Source: Frigoriglobus tundricola
GTDB taxonomy: Bacteria > Planctomycetota > Planctomycetia > Gemmatales > Gemmataceae
Assembly (NCBI RefSeq): GCF_013128195.2
Contig: NZ_CP053452.2
Location: forward strand, 4,836,001-4,900,000
Direction: 5' to 3'
DNA length: 64,000 nucleotides
Position numbers and translations under genes: made by a program. The notes beneath the pieces were generated by a model. The model saw only the letters and a program-made list of their open reading frames with translations. It made no database searches and was not told the DNA's origin. This document shows, piece after piece, positions 46,959-56,017 of this stretch (within the stretch, counting starts at the first letter, position 1; each line of letters opens with the position of its first letter).

Positions 46959-49424
46959 CTACCCCGGTAAGAGCCGCAGCGTGTCCACCGCGGCCCGGAT
47001 GACATCCGCCTGGTCCCACGGCAGCGTGAACGATTCGCCCTGCTGCCACAGCGGCAGTTGGTCCGCGTGGTGCGGCGACAGCGGGTTGCCCGACTGCCCG
47101 CCGCACATCACGAACGTGCTCCGCGCCAGGTCGGCGAGGTCGAAGACGGTGCGCAGGTTCGCCATGTTGTGCGTGAAGTCGGTCGGGTTCGTCGGCCGCG
47201 CGCCCGCCTGACTGACGGTGTTCGCGTCCCCGCCGCACGGCACCGGTCCGCGATTGAACGCCGGGCCGAGCCACCGGTGCTTCCCGAACAGTGGGTGCTC
47301 CAGACGCAATTGGCGCAAGTGCCCCCACGCCCAGTACGCCGGCCCCGGACCGGCCACTTTCCGCAGCGTCCGCACCGCCACCGCGAGCGCCGATTCCATT
47401 TCCCGGGGCCACGACGCGAACCACCCGCTCGACTGCGCGCGCAACAGGCCGATGAGGTGCGACACGCGGCGGTCGGCGAACAGGTTGGTGGCGGCGACGC
47501 CCAGGCCGCCTTCACCGAGCGCCGCCGGCCACGCGGTCGGTGCCTTCACCCGGGCCACCCGCACGCACATCTCCGCGACAAACACCTCGAACACCGCCGC
47601 GGCCGTCGATTCGGAGTCCACGCGGCCGTCCCAGGCCGCCAGCAGGGCGCGTGCGTCGCGCGCGTCGGGATCGGTCGGCGCGAGCGCGAGGACGCGGTCG
47701 CGCATCTCGCGCCACGGGATCGATTGCACGTCTAATTGGAGCGCGGCGAGGTCGGCGGGCGCCCAGTCGGCGTCGCGCGCGGCGAGGCACTCGCGGATGC
47801 GCCGGACGCGGTACTCGTCGATGAAGTCGCGACCCAAGTGGGCGGTGGGCGGTGGGGAGTGGGCAGAGTCTGAAGACGGGGAGAACGGATCACCCGGTCG
47901 CCGCTCTCTCGTTGCGGTCGACGGATTGTTTTCTGCCCACTGTTCACTGTCCACTGCCCACTGATACGGAGCGTTATTCGCCGTCGCCAGATAGCCGCAC
48001 GCCGGGTTCACCGCGAACGGCATCGCCTCGAACGGCACGGTGCCGGTCCACCCGCTGTCCGGGATGTCGGCCGGGCGCGGGAGCAGGCCGTGACCGCCGC
48101 GGCGCGTCGGCACCTCGCCCACGAGCTGCCAGCCGATCGTACCGCCGGCGTCGGCGTAGAGCACGTTCAGCGGAAGGGCGGGCCACGCCGCGAAGTGGTT
48201 CCGGAACTCATCGAACGAGCGCGCCGTCGGGGTCTTCAAGAAGCCGATAACCGGGCGCGGGTCGAGCCAGATCGCGGACAGCGAGAGGGCCAGCGACACG
48301 TCCGGGATGACGGGTGTCAGGATCGGCCCGCGTGGCGTGACGAGGACGTCCTCGATCACGTCCGGCTGCCCCTTCACCGAGATGACCTCCCGCACCACCT
48401 GGCACGGGGCGAACGTGCCGTCCGGCTGGCGCACCGAGTGCCCGTCCGGGCCGAGCGTTTCCACGAAGAAATCGCTGTTGTCGGTCAGCCCGGCGGTGAC
48501 GCCCCACGCGGCGAACCCGTTGTGTCCGATGGGGAAGCCCGGCGCCCCGGCCAGCCCCGCGCCGGCGACTTCCCATTGTGGCGTGCGGACGTGGGCGAGA
48601 TACCAGGGCGGCGGGCACGTCGGCGCGAGGTGCGGGTCGCTCGCCAGGAGCGGCTTGCCGGACGCGGTGCGCGTCCCGGCCACCGCCCAGTTGTTCGACC
48701 CGCCCCCACGCGGCAGGTGCGCTTGAAGGGCGGCGAGGTCGGCGGTCAGTTGGTCGAGCGCGGTCGCGAGACCGACCGAAGAACCTTCCCCCCGGCCCCC
48801 TCCCGAAAGGGAGGGGGAGCCAGCGAACGCCCCCTCGCTCCCCACCGGGTCCAGCGCGATCATCGCGTCCGCGCCGTCGGCCAGCACGATCCGCAAGCGT
48901 GCGAGTTCCACGTCCCAATTCGACGGCAGCAGGAACGACTGGAGCTTGAGCACGCCGAGCACATCGGCCGCGTCCCACGCCGCCGGCGTGCCGCCGACGA
49001 TGGCGAACTCGTGCGACTTCTGGGTCAGCCCGACCGCGGCGCCCGCGGTCACCCCGCGTGCGAACGCCTCGAACGCGACTCGCGCATCTGGCGAAAGAAC
49101 TTCGAGCTGCGCCTCGGCGGCGCGGCGGAAGCCGATGCGCCGGCTGGCCCGGTCCGCGACCAGCGCCACCGGGCCGACCCACTCCGCGAGCCGCCCGCGG
49201 GTGAGCCGCCACAGCACCTCGAGTTGCCCGGCGCGGTCCTGCCCCTGGCAGAACCCGACCGCGAAGTGCGCGTCCGCGTCGCTTCCGGCGTCGATGTGCG
49301 GCACGCCCCATTTGTCGCGGCGGACCGTGATCGGAGCGACCGGCCCGCGAAGGCGCAGTTCGCCGGACGCGACCGGCAACCGGCGTCCGAGCACGAGGCG
49401 GAGTAGCAAGCGGGAAAGGCTCAT
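46959..49424 (-). CDS. Penicillin acylase family (Ntn-hydrolase) protein
   Basis: An 821-residue relative of penicillin and acyl-homoserine-lactone acylases. These enzymes cut themselves into two chains, exposing a Ser. Evidence: RRDKWGVPHIDAGSDADAHFAVGFCQGQDRAGQLE (about 35-68), nucleophile Ser243 in GGGSNNWAVAGT, and SDPHLAPTCPPPWY. Two unrelated palindromic elements are read within the gene. One, at about residues 199-216 (SPSLSGGGRGEGSS), lies just before Ser243, in the region removed or cut during maturation. The other, at about 489-529, lies in the second chain. The start ATG is 49424. I see no strong signal peptide at the short N-terminus, so the location is uncertain. Confidence 0.9.
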   Translation of the reverse strand: MSLSRLLLRLVLGRRLPVASGELRLRGPVAPITVRRDKWGVPHIDAGSDADAHFAVGFCQGQDRAGQLEVLWRLTRGRLAEWVGPVALVADRASRRIGFRRAAEAQLEVLSPDARVAFEAFARGVTAGAAVGLTQKSHEFAIVGGTPAAWDAADVLGVLKLQSFLLPSNWDVELARLRIVLADGADAMIALDPVGSEGAFAGSPSLSGGGRGEGSSVGLATALDQLTADLAALQAHLPRGGGSNNWAVAGTRTASGKPLLASDPHLAPTCPPPWYLAHVRTPQWEVAGAGLAGAPGFPIGHNGFAAWGVTAGLTDNSDFFVETLGPDGHSVRQPDGTFAPCQVVREVISVKGQPDVIEDVLVTPRGPILTPVIPDVSLALSLSAIWLDPRPVIGFLKTPTARSFDEFRNHFAAWPALPLNVLYADAGGTIGWQLVGEVPTRRGGHGLLPRPADIPDSGWTGTVPFEAMPFAVNPACGYLATANNAPYQWAVDSEQWAENNPSTATRERRPGDPFSPSSDSAHSPPPTAHLGRDFIDEYRVRRIRECLAARDADWAPADLAALQLDVQSIPWREMRDRVLALAPTDPDARDARALLAAWDGRVDSESTAAAVFEVFVAEMCVRVARVKAPTAWPAALGEGGLGVAATNLFADRRVSHLIGLLRAQSSGWFASWPREMESALAVAVRTLRKVAGPGPAYWAWGHLRQLRLEHPLFGKHRWLGPAFNRGPVPCGGDANTVSQAGARPTNPTDFTHNMANLRTVFDLADLARSTFVMCGGQSGNPLSPHHADQLPLWQQGESFTLPWDQADVIRAAVDTLRLLPG
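47838..47961 (-). repeat. In-frame palindromic insertion of the GTGGGCAGTGG family, acylase gene
   Basis: GTGGGCGGTGGGCGGTGGGG at 47838 and its imperfect complement ending at 47961 (TCTGCCCACTGTTCACTGTCCACTG...). It is read without a stop and encodes a segment with SPSSDSAHSPPPTAH. The type of repeat (CAGTGGACAGTG) differs from the lnt/rnpA/fwdB family. Confidence 0.78.
48778..48830 (-). repeat. Half-copy of the GAAGAACC element in the acylase gene
   Basis: On the minus strand: CCCTCCCTTTCGGGAGGGGG, then CCGGGGGGAAGGTTCTTC. It corresponds to the right half of the in-frame element in lnt. Its translation SPSLSGGGRGEGSS mirrors TPSLQGGGWGVGSS there. Confidence 0.78.
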
Positions 49425-49494
49425 CGAGACAGGATATGGCGAGCGGGGGGCGTAAGCCCCCCGAGTGGTCGGGCGAACCCCGGGCAAGGCTCGG

Positions 49495-50052
49495 TCACTT
49501 GTTCTCGAACACCGGCGCCACGGCCTTCAGCACGCGGTCGATGCCCTTGTCGTCGAGTTCGCCGGTGCGGAAGGCGAAGTTGGCGACCACCTTCTGCTTG
49601 GCGAAGAGGATGACCGTCACGTCGGCGTCCTTGTGGAGCTTGTACGACGGGGGGCCGTCGGCGTCCTCGAACGCACCGACCGGCGCGCCCTTCAGCCCTT
49701 GCTTCTGTGCCCACTTGGCGAGCGCGTCGAGGTCGGCTTTTTCCGCGAGCAGCGTCATCCACACCTTGCACCCGCTGTCCTTGTTGGCGAGCGCCAGGGC
49801 GTCGAGTTTCACCATCAGTTTGCCGACCGGATCGGACGTGTCCCGCGCGAACACGACCGCGGCCGGTTTGTTCGCTTCGTGCTGCTCGCAGACGTAGCAC
49901 GTTTGTTGGCCGCGCTGCGGACCGGTCGCGACGAGGAAGCTGTACGGCCCCGGCCGCTTGCCGATCGGAACACCGGATTCCAGCGGCTCCGCCGCCGGGA
50001 GTGCGAGTGTCAGGGCCAGTGTGAGCGAAAGGCAAAGGAGAATGCGGTTCAT
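49495..50052 (-). CDS. Exported thioredoxin-like protein
   Basis: A 185-residue protein with a signal peptide (LLCLSLTLALTLALPAAE). The mature part has a CYVCE pair at about residue 52 and a thioredoxin-like layout (KPAAVVFARDTSDPVGKLMVKLDALA; VTVILFAKQKVVANFAFRTGEL). The CxxC spacing suits redox chemistry, but the strand order is a guess from sequence. Similar proteins are widespread in planctomycetes (recalled, not checked). It lies 70 bases upstream of the acylase gene on the same strand. Confidence 0.75.
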   Translation of the reverse strand: MNRILLCLSLTLALTLALPAAEPLESGVPIGKRPGPYSFLVATGPQRGQQTCYVCEQHEANKPAAVVFARDTSDPVGKLMVKLDALALANKDSGCKVWMTLLAEKADLDALAKWAQKQGLKGAPVGAFEDADGPPSYKLHKDADVTVILFAKQKVVANFAFRTGELDDKGIDRVLKAVAPVFENK

Positions 50053-50394
50053 GGTGATGGAGTTTGTGTTGGGATTCGGTCGAGGCGGCGGGCCGCGAAG
50101 AACCTAACCCCCCAGCCCCCTTCCCTAAGAGGGAAGGGGGAGCCGGAGAGGCGTCTTCGGCTTTGGGCATGTGCGGAGAAATAATGAACCGCCTGCTGTT
50201 CTTGTGGTGCAGGCGTCCCGCGTGCTTTCGACAAAGGCAGCAGGCGGGACGCCTGCACCACAAGAACAGCAGGCGGGTCGATCACCTTCCCGCTACTGCC
50301 TTAAGCCCCTCTCCCCTTGGGGGAGGGGTTGGGGAGGGGTCTTCGCCTTTCTCCCCTCCTCCCTTCAGGGAGGGGGCTGGGGGGTAAGTCTTTC
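50053..50394. repeat. Block of three repeat elements before the thioredoxin-like gene
   Basis: 342 bases with no gene. It holds, in order: a GAAGAACC-type half-element (50097-50158), the perfect 30-bp palindrome (50192-50273), and another G/C-rich element (50304-50392, CCTCCCTTCAGGGAGGGGGCTGGGGGG) that matches the ends of the lnt/rnpA/fwdB copies. Confidence 0.8.
50192..50273. repeat. Perfect 30-bp palindrome of the TTGTGGTGCAGGCG family
   Basis: Left arm 50192-50221 (CCTGCTGTTCTTGTGGTGCA...) and right arm 50244-50273 are exact complements. The core TTGTGGTGC-GGCG is shared with the 8205-8261 palindrome. Confidence 0.85.
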
Positions 50395-52116
50395 TCACTC
50401 CCCCCTTGCGACGGTCTTGGTGATCTTGCCGGCCCGCTTCGCGAGGTCGGCCTGGAGGCCGGCAAAGTCGCGCGGGTCGGCCCGCGCCCAGACGCGGTGC
50501 GCCAACTTCAGGTAGCGCTCGGCTTCCTCAATGCGGCCGACTCGTTCGCACAGCGCCCACATGCCCAGCGCGCCGCGGACGCTCCCGGCGTCGTGGGCGA
50601 GCGCCTCCTGGAACGCTTCTTCTGCCTCGGTCGCGTGACCGGCTTCGAGGGCACCGATGCCCCACGATTCCATGTACACCGCGCCGTTGCCCCACGCGTG
50701 GTGGCCGAAGTCGTTCTTGGTCGCGTCCACGAGCTTCTTGAGGAGCTTCAGGCCCGCGTCGCCGTCGCCGATCTGGCACAGGTGGCGGCCCTGCACTTCC
50801 CACAACCGCCGCTCCAGTGACTTGTCGGACTTGCGGCTCTGTGCCAGGTGGCGCAGCGTATCGATCTCGCGTCCGGCCTGGTCGGTGTCGCCCTTTTCGA
50901 GCGCGACGAGCGCCGCGTAGAACGCCCCGGCGGCCTTGTCCGACTTGCGGAACTGGTCGATCAGCCTCTGGGCCTCGCTCCAGTCGCGCTGGGCGATCGC
51001 CATCCGCAACCACTCCGGGCGGAAGGAGTATTTGTAGCCTTCTGCCATCGACTTGATGGTCTTCGCCTCCGCGAACCGGCCGTCGTGGACGAGGCTCCGC
51101 GTGAGGGTCTCCATGTGGTGGTTGAACTGGTGGTCCTCGCCCGGGGTCACGCCCTGGTACTTGTGGTACTCCACTTCGAGTTCGATCGCCCGCGCGCTCC
51201 AGTCGCTCGTGGTGCCCCACTTGCCGATCCGCGTACCGAGGTGGGCCTGCATGTGGTACGCGTGCGGGATGCCCGGCGACGACCGGATGTAGTTCTCGGC
51301 GTAAGGCCAGCCGAGCGCCGGCCGGTGGATGTTCTCGAAGAAGTGGACGAACTCGTGGTTCGCGCCCGGGTGCAGCGGGTTCACGCGGAGCAGCGCCTTG
51401 TAGAACACCGCCGCCGCGTTCGGCCCGTCCTGACCGGCGAGTTGTGCCCGCCAGAACCAGCCCTCCTCGTCGTCCTCGTAGAGCGTGAGCAGTTCGTCGA
51501 GCGACTGCATGGCCTTTTTCCGCCGCTCGTCCGGCCCGACGCCGGGTAGCATCCCCTTCTCCTGTAACCGCGCCTGGATCAACAACTGCTCGCGCGGGTT
51601 GGCCTTCGGCATGAGCTTCCGGGCCATTTCGAGGGCGTAATCCTGGGCGCTCTTGCCGACGCGGTCGGGCAATTTGCCGTACACGAGCCCGCCGAGCGCC
51701 GCGACGTAAGGGCCGGGGGGCGGAACGACGCCCGGTCGGCCCCACTTCTCCATCGCACGGTGCAGCATGAGCCACGCGTACGCGCAATCGGGGTCGTGGC
51801 GGAGGGCCGTCTCGAAGGCACGGGCGGCTTCGATCCACACGTAGGAGTAGTACATCCCGAGCCCCTGGTTCACGAACGCCTGGCACTCGGCGTCGGTGGT
51901 GCTGACGGGGTACTTGTAGATGCACGCGTCGAACATCGGCTTGGCCGGCACGAGGCCGGTCAGCGGCATCTTGTTACTCGGCTCGGCGGGGGCAACGGTA
52001 CTCAGCTCGACTTTCTTTTCACGCGGCGGGGGCGCCGGGTCGGTCGGTGCGCCATCGGCCCGCGGGACGAGCAGCAGGGCAGCAACTAGAAGCAGACAGC
52101 CGGACGTGCGGATCAT
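50395..52116 (-). CDS. Exported TPR protein
   Basis: A 573-residue protein with a signal peptide (TSGCLLLVAALLLVPRADG) and a long series of helix pairs of the tetratricopeptide type, e.g. QGLGMYYSYVWIEAARAFETALRHDPDCAYAWLMLHRAM (about 85-125), EALAHDAGSVRGALGMWALCERVGRIEEAERYL near the end. Family relatives probably form scaffolds or helper proteins outside the cytoplasm. There is also an FVHFFENIHRPALGW motif (about 255) of unknown meaning. Monocistronic or with the downstream thioredoxin-like gene after a repeat block. Confidence 0.82.
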   Translation of the reverse strand: MIRTSGCLLLVAALLLVPRADGAPTDPAPPPREKKVELSTVAPAEPSNKMPLTGLVPAKPMFDACIYKYPVSTTDAECQAFVNQGLGMYYSYVWIEAARAFETALRHDPDCAYAWLMLHRAMEKWGRPGVVPPPGPYVAALGGLVYGKLPDRVGKSAQDYALEMARKLMPKANPREQLLIQARLQEKGMLPGVGPDERRKKAMQSLDELLTLYEDDEEGWFWRAQLAGQDGPNAAAVFYKALLRVNPLHPGANHEFVHFFENIHRPALGWPYAENYIRSSPGIPHAYHMQAHLGTRIGKWGTTSDWSARAIELEVEYHKYQGVTPGEDHQFNHHMETLTRSLVHDGRFAEAKTIKSMAEGYKYSFRPEWLRMAIAQRDWSEAQRLIDQFRKSDKAAGAFYAALVALEKGDTDQAGREIDTLRHLAQSRKSDKSLERRLWEVQGRHLCQIGDGDAGLKLLKKLVDATKNDFGHHAWGNGAVYMESWGIGALEAGHATEAEEAFQEALAHDAGSVRGALGMWALCERVGRIEEAERYLKLAHRVWARADPRDFAGLQADLAKRAGKITKTVARGE

Positions 52117-52272
52117 GTGCGTGGCTCACGCGGCGGGAGTGCGGACGCGGTAAAGTTTACCGAGCCGGTGAACATAGCGGAAGAGCGTGCTGCGAAATCT
52201 CAGCGGGCGGCGGAAGGTCTGTGCGTCTCACAGTGGAAACACGCGGTTTACCGCACCCGCGCCGCGATAACA

Positions 52273-52941
52273 TCACCCCAGTCGGCGCCGCTGGCACGCG
52301 GCGGTGTAGGTCGCTTCCAGGTCGATCGGCAGGCACACCTCGGCGTTGAGCGCGAGCGGGAGCGTGGGCAGGGCGCTCCCGACCGCAAGCGCGCTGGGCC
52401 AGATTTCGATCTGTTCCGCCCGATCGCGGACGACGGGGCGGTAGGCCACCGCGTACAGGTCGGCGCCGTCCGGGAGGCCGGTTCCGGTGGTGCGGCCGAG
52501 CAAGCGGAGCACGTCGGCGTGCAGGTTGCCGCCGCGACTCGTCACCACATCGATTACGATCACCGCGATCCCCTGCGCGAGATAGCCGGCGCACTTGGTC
52601 GCGAACGCGCGGCGGTGGGCCTCGCGGTCCTTGTTCGCGGGGCTGACCAGTTCCAGCGCCGCCACGAGTCGCGCGCCGCCCTCGGCGGCGTACACGCGGA
52701 CTCCGAAACGGTCTTCCGTTTCGCTGGGCGCGCCAACGTGAGCGTGTTCTTCGGCGTAGTACCCAACGGGCAGTAAAGGCCCGTTCAGGGCGTCAGCGAT
52801 GGCGCCGGCCCAGGTGACATAAAACGATTCCCAGTGTCGGCGCGGATACAACGGCGGGCAAAAGTGGTCTTTCAGGGGCACGGGCGCGGCCTCCGAAGGT
52901 TTACCCAATTCTACCAACTTGTCGGTCCGTTCCCGCGTCAT
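52273..52941 (-). CDS. DUF4058 family protein
   Basis: A 222-residue protein. The central ALELVSPANKDREAHRRAFATKCAGYLAQGIAVIVIDVVTSRGGNLH (about 95-140) contains the family's E-SPANK signature, which resembles nuclease-like PD-(D/E)xK folds (general knowledge; not proven for this protein). The start ATG at 52941 is the first in frame and lacks a strong ribosome site. DUF4058 is common in cyanobacteria and planctomycetes. The function is not known. Confidence 0.8.
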   Translation of the reverse strand: MTRERTDKLVELGKPSEAAPVPLKDHFCPPLYPRRHWESFYVTWAGAIADALNGPLLPVGYYAEEHAHVGAPSETEDRFGVRVYAAEGGARLVAALELVSPANKDREAHRRAFATKCAGYLAQGIAVIVIDVVTSRGGNLHADVLRLLGRTTGTGLPDGADLYAVAYRPVVRDRAEQIEIWPSALAVGSALPTLPLALNAEVCLPIDLEATYTAACQRRRLG

Positions 52942-52970
52942 ATCATCATGTCACGTCCCATCCGTGGAAC

Positions 52971-53012
52971 GCGACCTGTCGCCCGCAAGGCCGGGCTTCA
53001 CGGCCGCTCCAG
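52971..53012 (+). repeat. GTCGCCCGC...GGGCTTCACGGCCGCTCC repeat, third copy
   Basis: Nearly identical to the two tandem copies before icd (21818-21914). It lies about 57 bases before the ABC ATPase start, again in a 5' leader. Confidence 0.78.
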
Positions 53013-53068
53013 GGGTGGCGTGACTGTTACACGATCCGCTCTCTCGAGCGCAACACTCACGGTCGAAC

Positions 53069-54079
53069 ATGGCGACGCCCGCAATCGACGTCAAAAACCT
53101 GACCAAGAACTACGGCCCCGTGCTGGCCGTGGACGACGTCAGCTTCCAGGTGCAGCCCGGCGAGCTGGTGGGCTTCCTCGGCCCCAACGGCGCCGGCAAG
53201 TCCACCTGCATGCGCATCCTCACCACCTGGCTCCCCGCCTCCAGCGGGTACGCGTGGCTGTCCGGCTTCGACGTCATGTACCAGTCGATGGAGGTCCGCC
53301 AGCGGATCGGCTACCTGCCCGAGAGCGTGCCGCTGTACCCGGAAATGCGGGTCCGCGAGTACCTCGCGTACCGGGCCAAGCTCAAGGGCGTCGCGAGGGC
53401 CGGGCGGACCGCCCGCATCGACTACTGCCTCGCCAAGTGCCAGATCAAAGAGGTGCGGGACCGGCTCCTCAGCACGCTCTCGAAGGGCTACCGCCAGCGC
53501 GTCGGGCTCGCCGACGCGCTCCTCGCCGAACCGCCCATCCTCATCCTCGACGAACCGACCAGCGGCCTCGACCCGGTCCAGATCAACGAGACCCTCAACA
53601 CGATCAAGGAACTCCGCGGCAAGCACACCGTGCTGCTCTCCACCCACATCCTCTCGGAAGTGGAGAAGGTGTGCGAACGCGTCGTCATCATCGACAAGGG
53701 GCGCATCAAGCTCGACGAGACGCTCAAGGCGATCGAGAGCCGCGAGCCGAGCTACATCGTCGAGGTGCGCGGGCCGATCGACGCGGTCGGCCGGTTCCTC
53801 CGCGACCAGCCCGAGCTGACGTCGGTGGACGAGCGCCCGCACGGCGATAACCTGACCGAGTTCGAGGTGCGGGCGCGGGACCGCGCGGACCCGCGCGAGG
53901 GGCTGGCGTCCAAGCTGGTGGCCAAGGGCTGGAGCCTCCGCCGCCTCGAACAGCGGAAGGTGAACCTCGAAGCCATTTTCAACGAGGTGGTGCGCAACCG
54001 GAACGCGCCCGCACCCGCCCCGGAGGCGGGCGCCGACCCGGCCCCGACCGACGAACCGACGCACACGCCGGCCGCTTGA
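53069..54079 (+). CDS. ABC transporter ATP-binding protein, GldA-like
   Basis: A 336-residue ATPase. Seen: Walker A GPNGAGKST (about residue 37), ABC signature LSKGYRQRVGLADALL, Walker B ILILDEPTSGLDP, and the H-loop STHILSEVE. The C-terminal 100 residues (REPSYIVEVRGPIDA... to NEVVRNRN) match GldA/CcmA-type exporters. It powers the permease encoded next. The tail is rich in proline, alanine and threonine. The operon partners permease, GldG-like and DUF4340 follow in the same direction. Confidence 0.93.
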   Translation: MATPAIDVKNLTKNYGPVLAVDDVSFQVQPGELVGFLGPNGAGKSTCMRILTTWLPASSGYAWLSGFDVMYQSMEVRQRIGYLPESVPLYPEMRVREYLAYRAKLKGVARAGRTARIDYCLAKCQIKEVRDRLLSTLSKGYRQRVGLADALLAEPPILILDEPTSGLDPVQINETLNTIKELRGKHTVLLSTHILSEVEKVCERVVIIDKGRIKLDETLKAIESREPSYIVEVRGPIDAVGRFLRDQPELTSVDERPHGDNLTEFEVRARDRADPREGLASKLVAKGWSLRRLEQRKVNLEAIFNEVVRNRNAPAPAPEAGADPAPTDEPTHTPAA

Positions 54080-54190
54080 GGTGTGTTGAGTGCTCGATGT
54101 TTCGTCACGGGCGCCCGCTCGTGACCGATGACGGACGACAGAACACCGGCGGTTGAACACGAAACGCCAAACACTCAATAACAGACGCCA
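54080..54190. repeat. Inverted repeat of the GTGTTGAGTG/CACTCAAT type
   Basis: GTGTTGAGTG near the start of the gap and CACTCAATA at its end, with TTTCGT/ACGAAA in between, form an imperfect inverted repeat. A 111-base gap inside the operon. Confidence 0.5.
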
Positions 54191-55984
54191 ATGAGCAGCA
54201 CCCCGCCCGCGACAACAGAACCGACCCCGCCGGCCGCGGCCCGGCCGGTCGAAACCGCACCGTCGGCGATCCTGGCCGAAGGCGCGGCGCTGGCCCGCCT
54301 GGTCGGGTTCATCGGCCTGTTCCTGCTCGTCCTCGGTGCCGTGGTCGTCATCACCACGCGCGCCGTCGGGCCGCGGTGGGTGTCCGAGGGCTGGGGCTTC
54401 GTGTTCGCCGGGTTCGGCCTGGCCCTCATGTTCTACCACGCCGTCAGCGACAGCGAACAGGAGGTCCGCCGCATGTACGGCGGCCTCGCCGCCGGGTTCC
54501 TCGTCCTGGCGGTCGCGGCGGCCCTCATCCCCGGTCCGTTCGACGCCACGGGCGACGCCAAGCAGCAGGGCTACTATCTGCTGCCCTGGGGGCTGGGCGC
54601 CGGGTTCCTGGCGCTCATGTTCGCGGTGCCGTTCGCCCGACACGAGACCGATCCCCAGCTCAAGACCGTGGCACTCAACGCCGTCCTCGGCGTCGGCGGG
54701 CTGCTGTGCGTCGGGGTGGTCGCGTGGGGCATGTTTCGCCCGGACTTCCTGGCCGGTACCGGCCTCGCGCTGGCGGTGCTGGGGCTCGGGTTCGTGTGCG
54801 CGTACCTGGGCCAGATCGACACGTCCGAGGGCACCGGGTACACGGTCGCGTTCGCGCTCGGCGCGGTGGGCGCCGCGGCCCTGTTCTACGCGTTCGGCCG
54901 CACCGTGTTCCCGACGGTGCTGTTCGACGGCCCGGCCGTTCTGCGGAAGCCGAACCAGGCGCTCGACCCGTACAAGGCGCTCGGCCGCGGGTTGGTGATC
55001 GTCGGGTTCCTGGGGCTCGTGGCTTGGAGCGTCCTGGGCCGGTTCCCGGCATGGCTGCGGGCCACACTGGCCGGCGCCGGGCTGGTCGGGGCGGGCGTGT
55101 TCGTGGCCGCCAGTCTGGGGACCCAGGTGCCCACGCAGCCCAAGCCGTACCTCGTTCCGGGCGGCCTGATCCTGGGCGCGATCGGCCTCGCGTACCTCGC
55201 CGTCGGCGCGTCGGTGTGTTCGGACAACCAGTTCATCACGCTCACCCGCCGCGAGCTGTCGTGGTACTTCGTCTCGCCGATCGGCTACCTGGTCCTCGGG
55301 GGCATGGCCGCCATCGAGTGGATCGGGTACTGGCAGTTCTACGAGCTGCTGTCCGAGGCCGGGCGGGCGCAGCAGCAGGTGAACGAGCCGATCGTGCGGT
55401 ACTACTTCTTCAGCCTGTTCCCGGTGCTGGCGGTGGTGCTCCAGATCCCGGCCCTGACGATGCGCCTGCTGGCCGAGGAGCGGCGGACCGGGAGCCTGGA
55501 GGTGCTGCTCACCAGCCCGGTGGCCGAGACCCCGGTGGTGCTGAGCAAGTTCCTGGCGACGTGGCTGTTCTTCCTCCTGTCCTGGCTGCCCGCCGGGCTG
55601 TACCTGGTCGCCCTCCGGGGCGAAGCCGGACAGCCGTTCGACTACCGGCCGCTCCTCAGCTTCTACGCGGCGCTGGCCGCGAGCGGGGCCGCGTTCGTCG
55701 CCGGCGGGCTGTTCTTCTCGACGCTCACGTCGAACCAGATCGTCTCGGCCGTGCTCACCTTCGCGATGATGGCGTTCCTGATGGTGTGTTACTTCATGAA
55801 GGAGCAGATGACCGGGTTCGGGCCGATCGGCCGCCAGTTCTTCACCCGGCTCTCGTACATCGACCTGTGGCTGGAGTCCCTCAAGGGCCAGTTGCCGCTG
55901 CGCGACATTCTCGTGTGGGCCTCGGCCGCCGTGTTCGGCCTGTTCCTGTCGGTCAAGACGCTCGAAGCCCGGAAGTGGAACTGA
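54191..55984 (+). CDS. ABC transporter permease
   Basis: A 597-residue polytopic membrane protein with about 13 helices. The N-terminal half has a series of simple helices (LVGFIGLFLLVLGAVVVITTRAV; ALGAVGAAALFYAFGRTVFPTVL). The C-terminal half is ABC-2 type: TRRELSWYFVSPIGYLVLGG, PALTMRLLAEERRTGSLEVLLTSPVAETPVVLSKFLATWLFF and AMMAFLMVCYF. It pairs with the ATPase just upstream to export something; the cargo is not known. The extended N-terminus seems peculiar to planctomycetes; that is an impression. Confidence 0.9.
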   Translation: MSSTPPATTEPTPPAAARPVETAPSAILAEGAALARLVGFIGLFLLVLGAVVVITTRAVGPRWVSEGWGFVFAGFGLALMFYHAVSDSEQEVRRMYGGLAAGFLVLAVAAALIPGPFDATGDAKQQGYYLLPWGLGAGFLALMFAVPFARHETDPQLKTVALNAVLGVGGLLCVGVVAWGMFRPDFLAGTGLALAVLGLGFVCAYLGQIDTSEGTGYTVAFALGAVGAAALFYAFGRTVFPTVLFDGPAVLRKPNQALDPYKALGRGLVIVGFLGLVAWSVLGRFPAWLRATLAGAGLVGAGVFVAASLGTQVPTQPKPYLVPGGLILGAIGLAYLAVGASVCSDNQFITLTRRELSWYFVSPIGYLVLGGMAAIEWIGYWQFYELLSEAGRAQQQVNEPIVRYYFFSLFPVLAVVLQIPALTMRLLAEERRTGSLEVLLTSPVAETPVVLSKFLATWLFFLLSWLPAGLYLVALRGEAGQPFDYRPLLSFYAALAASGAAFVAGGLFFSTLTSNQIVSAVLTFAMMAFLMVCYFMKEQMTGFGPIGRQFFTRLSYIDLWLESLKGQLPLRDILVWASAAVFGLFLSVKTLEARKWN

Positions 55985-56017
55985 CGCATCCGGCTCCGCC
56001 CGAACCCGAAGACAACC

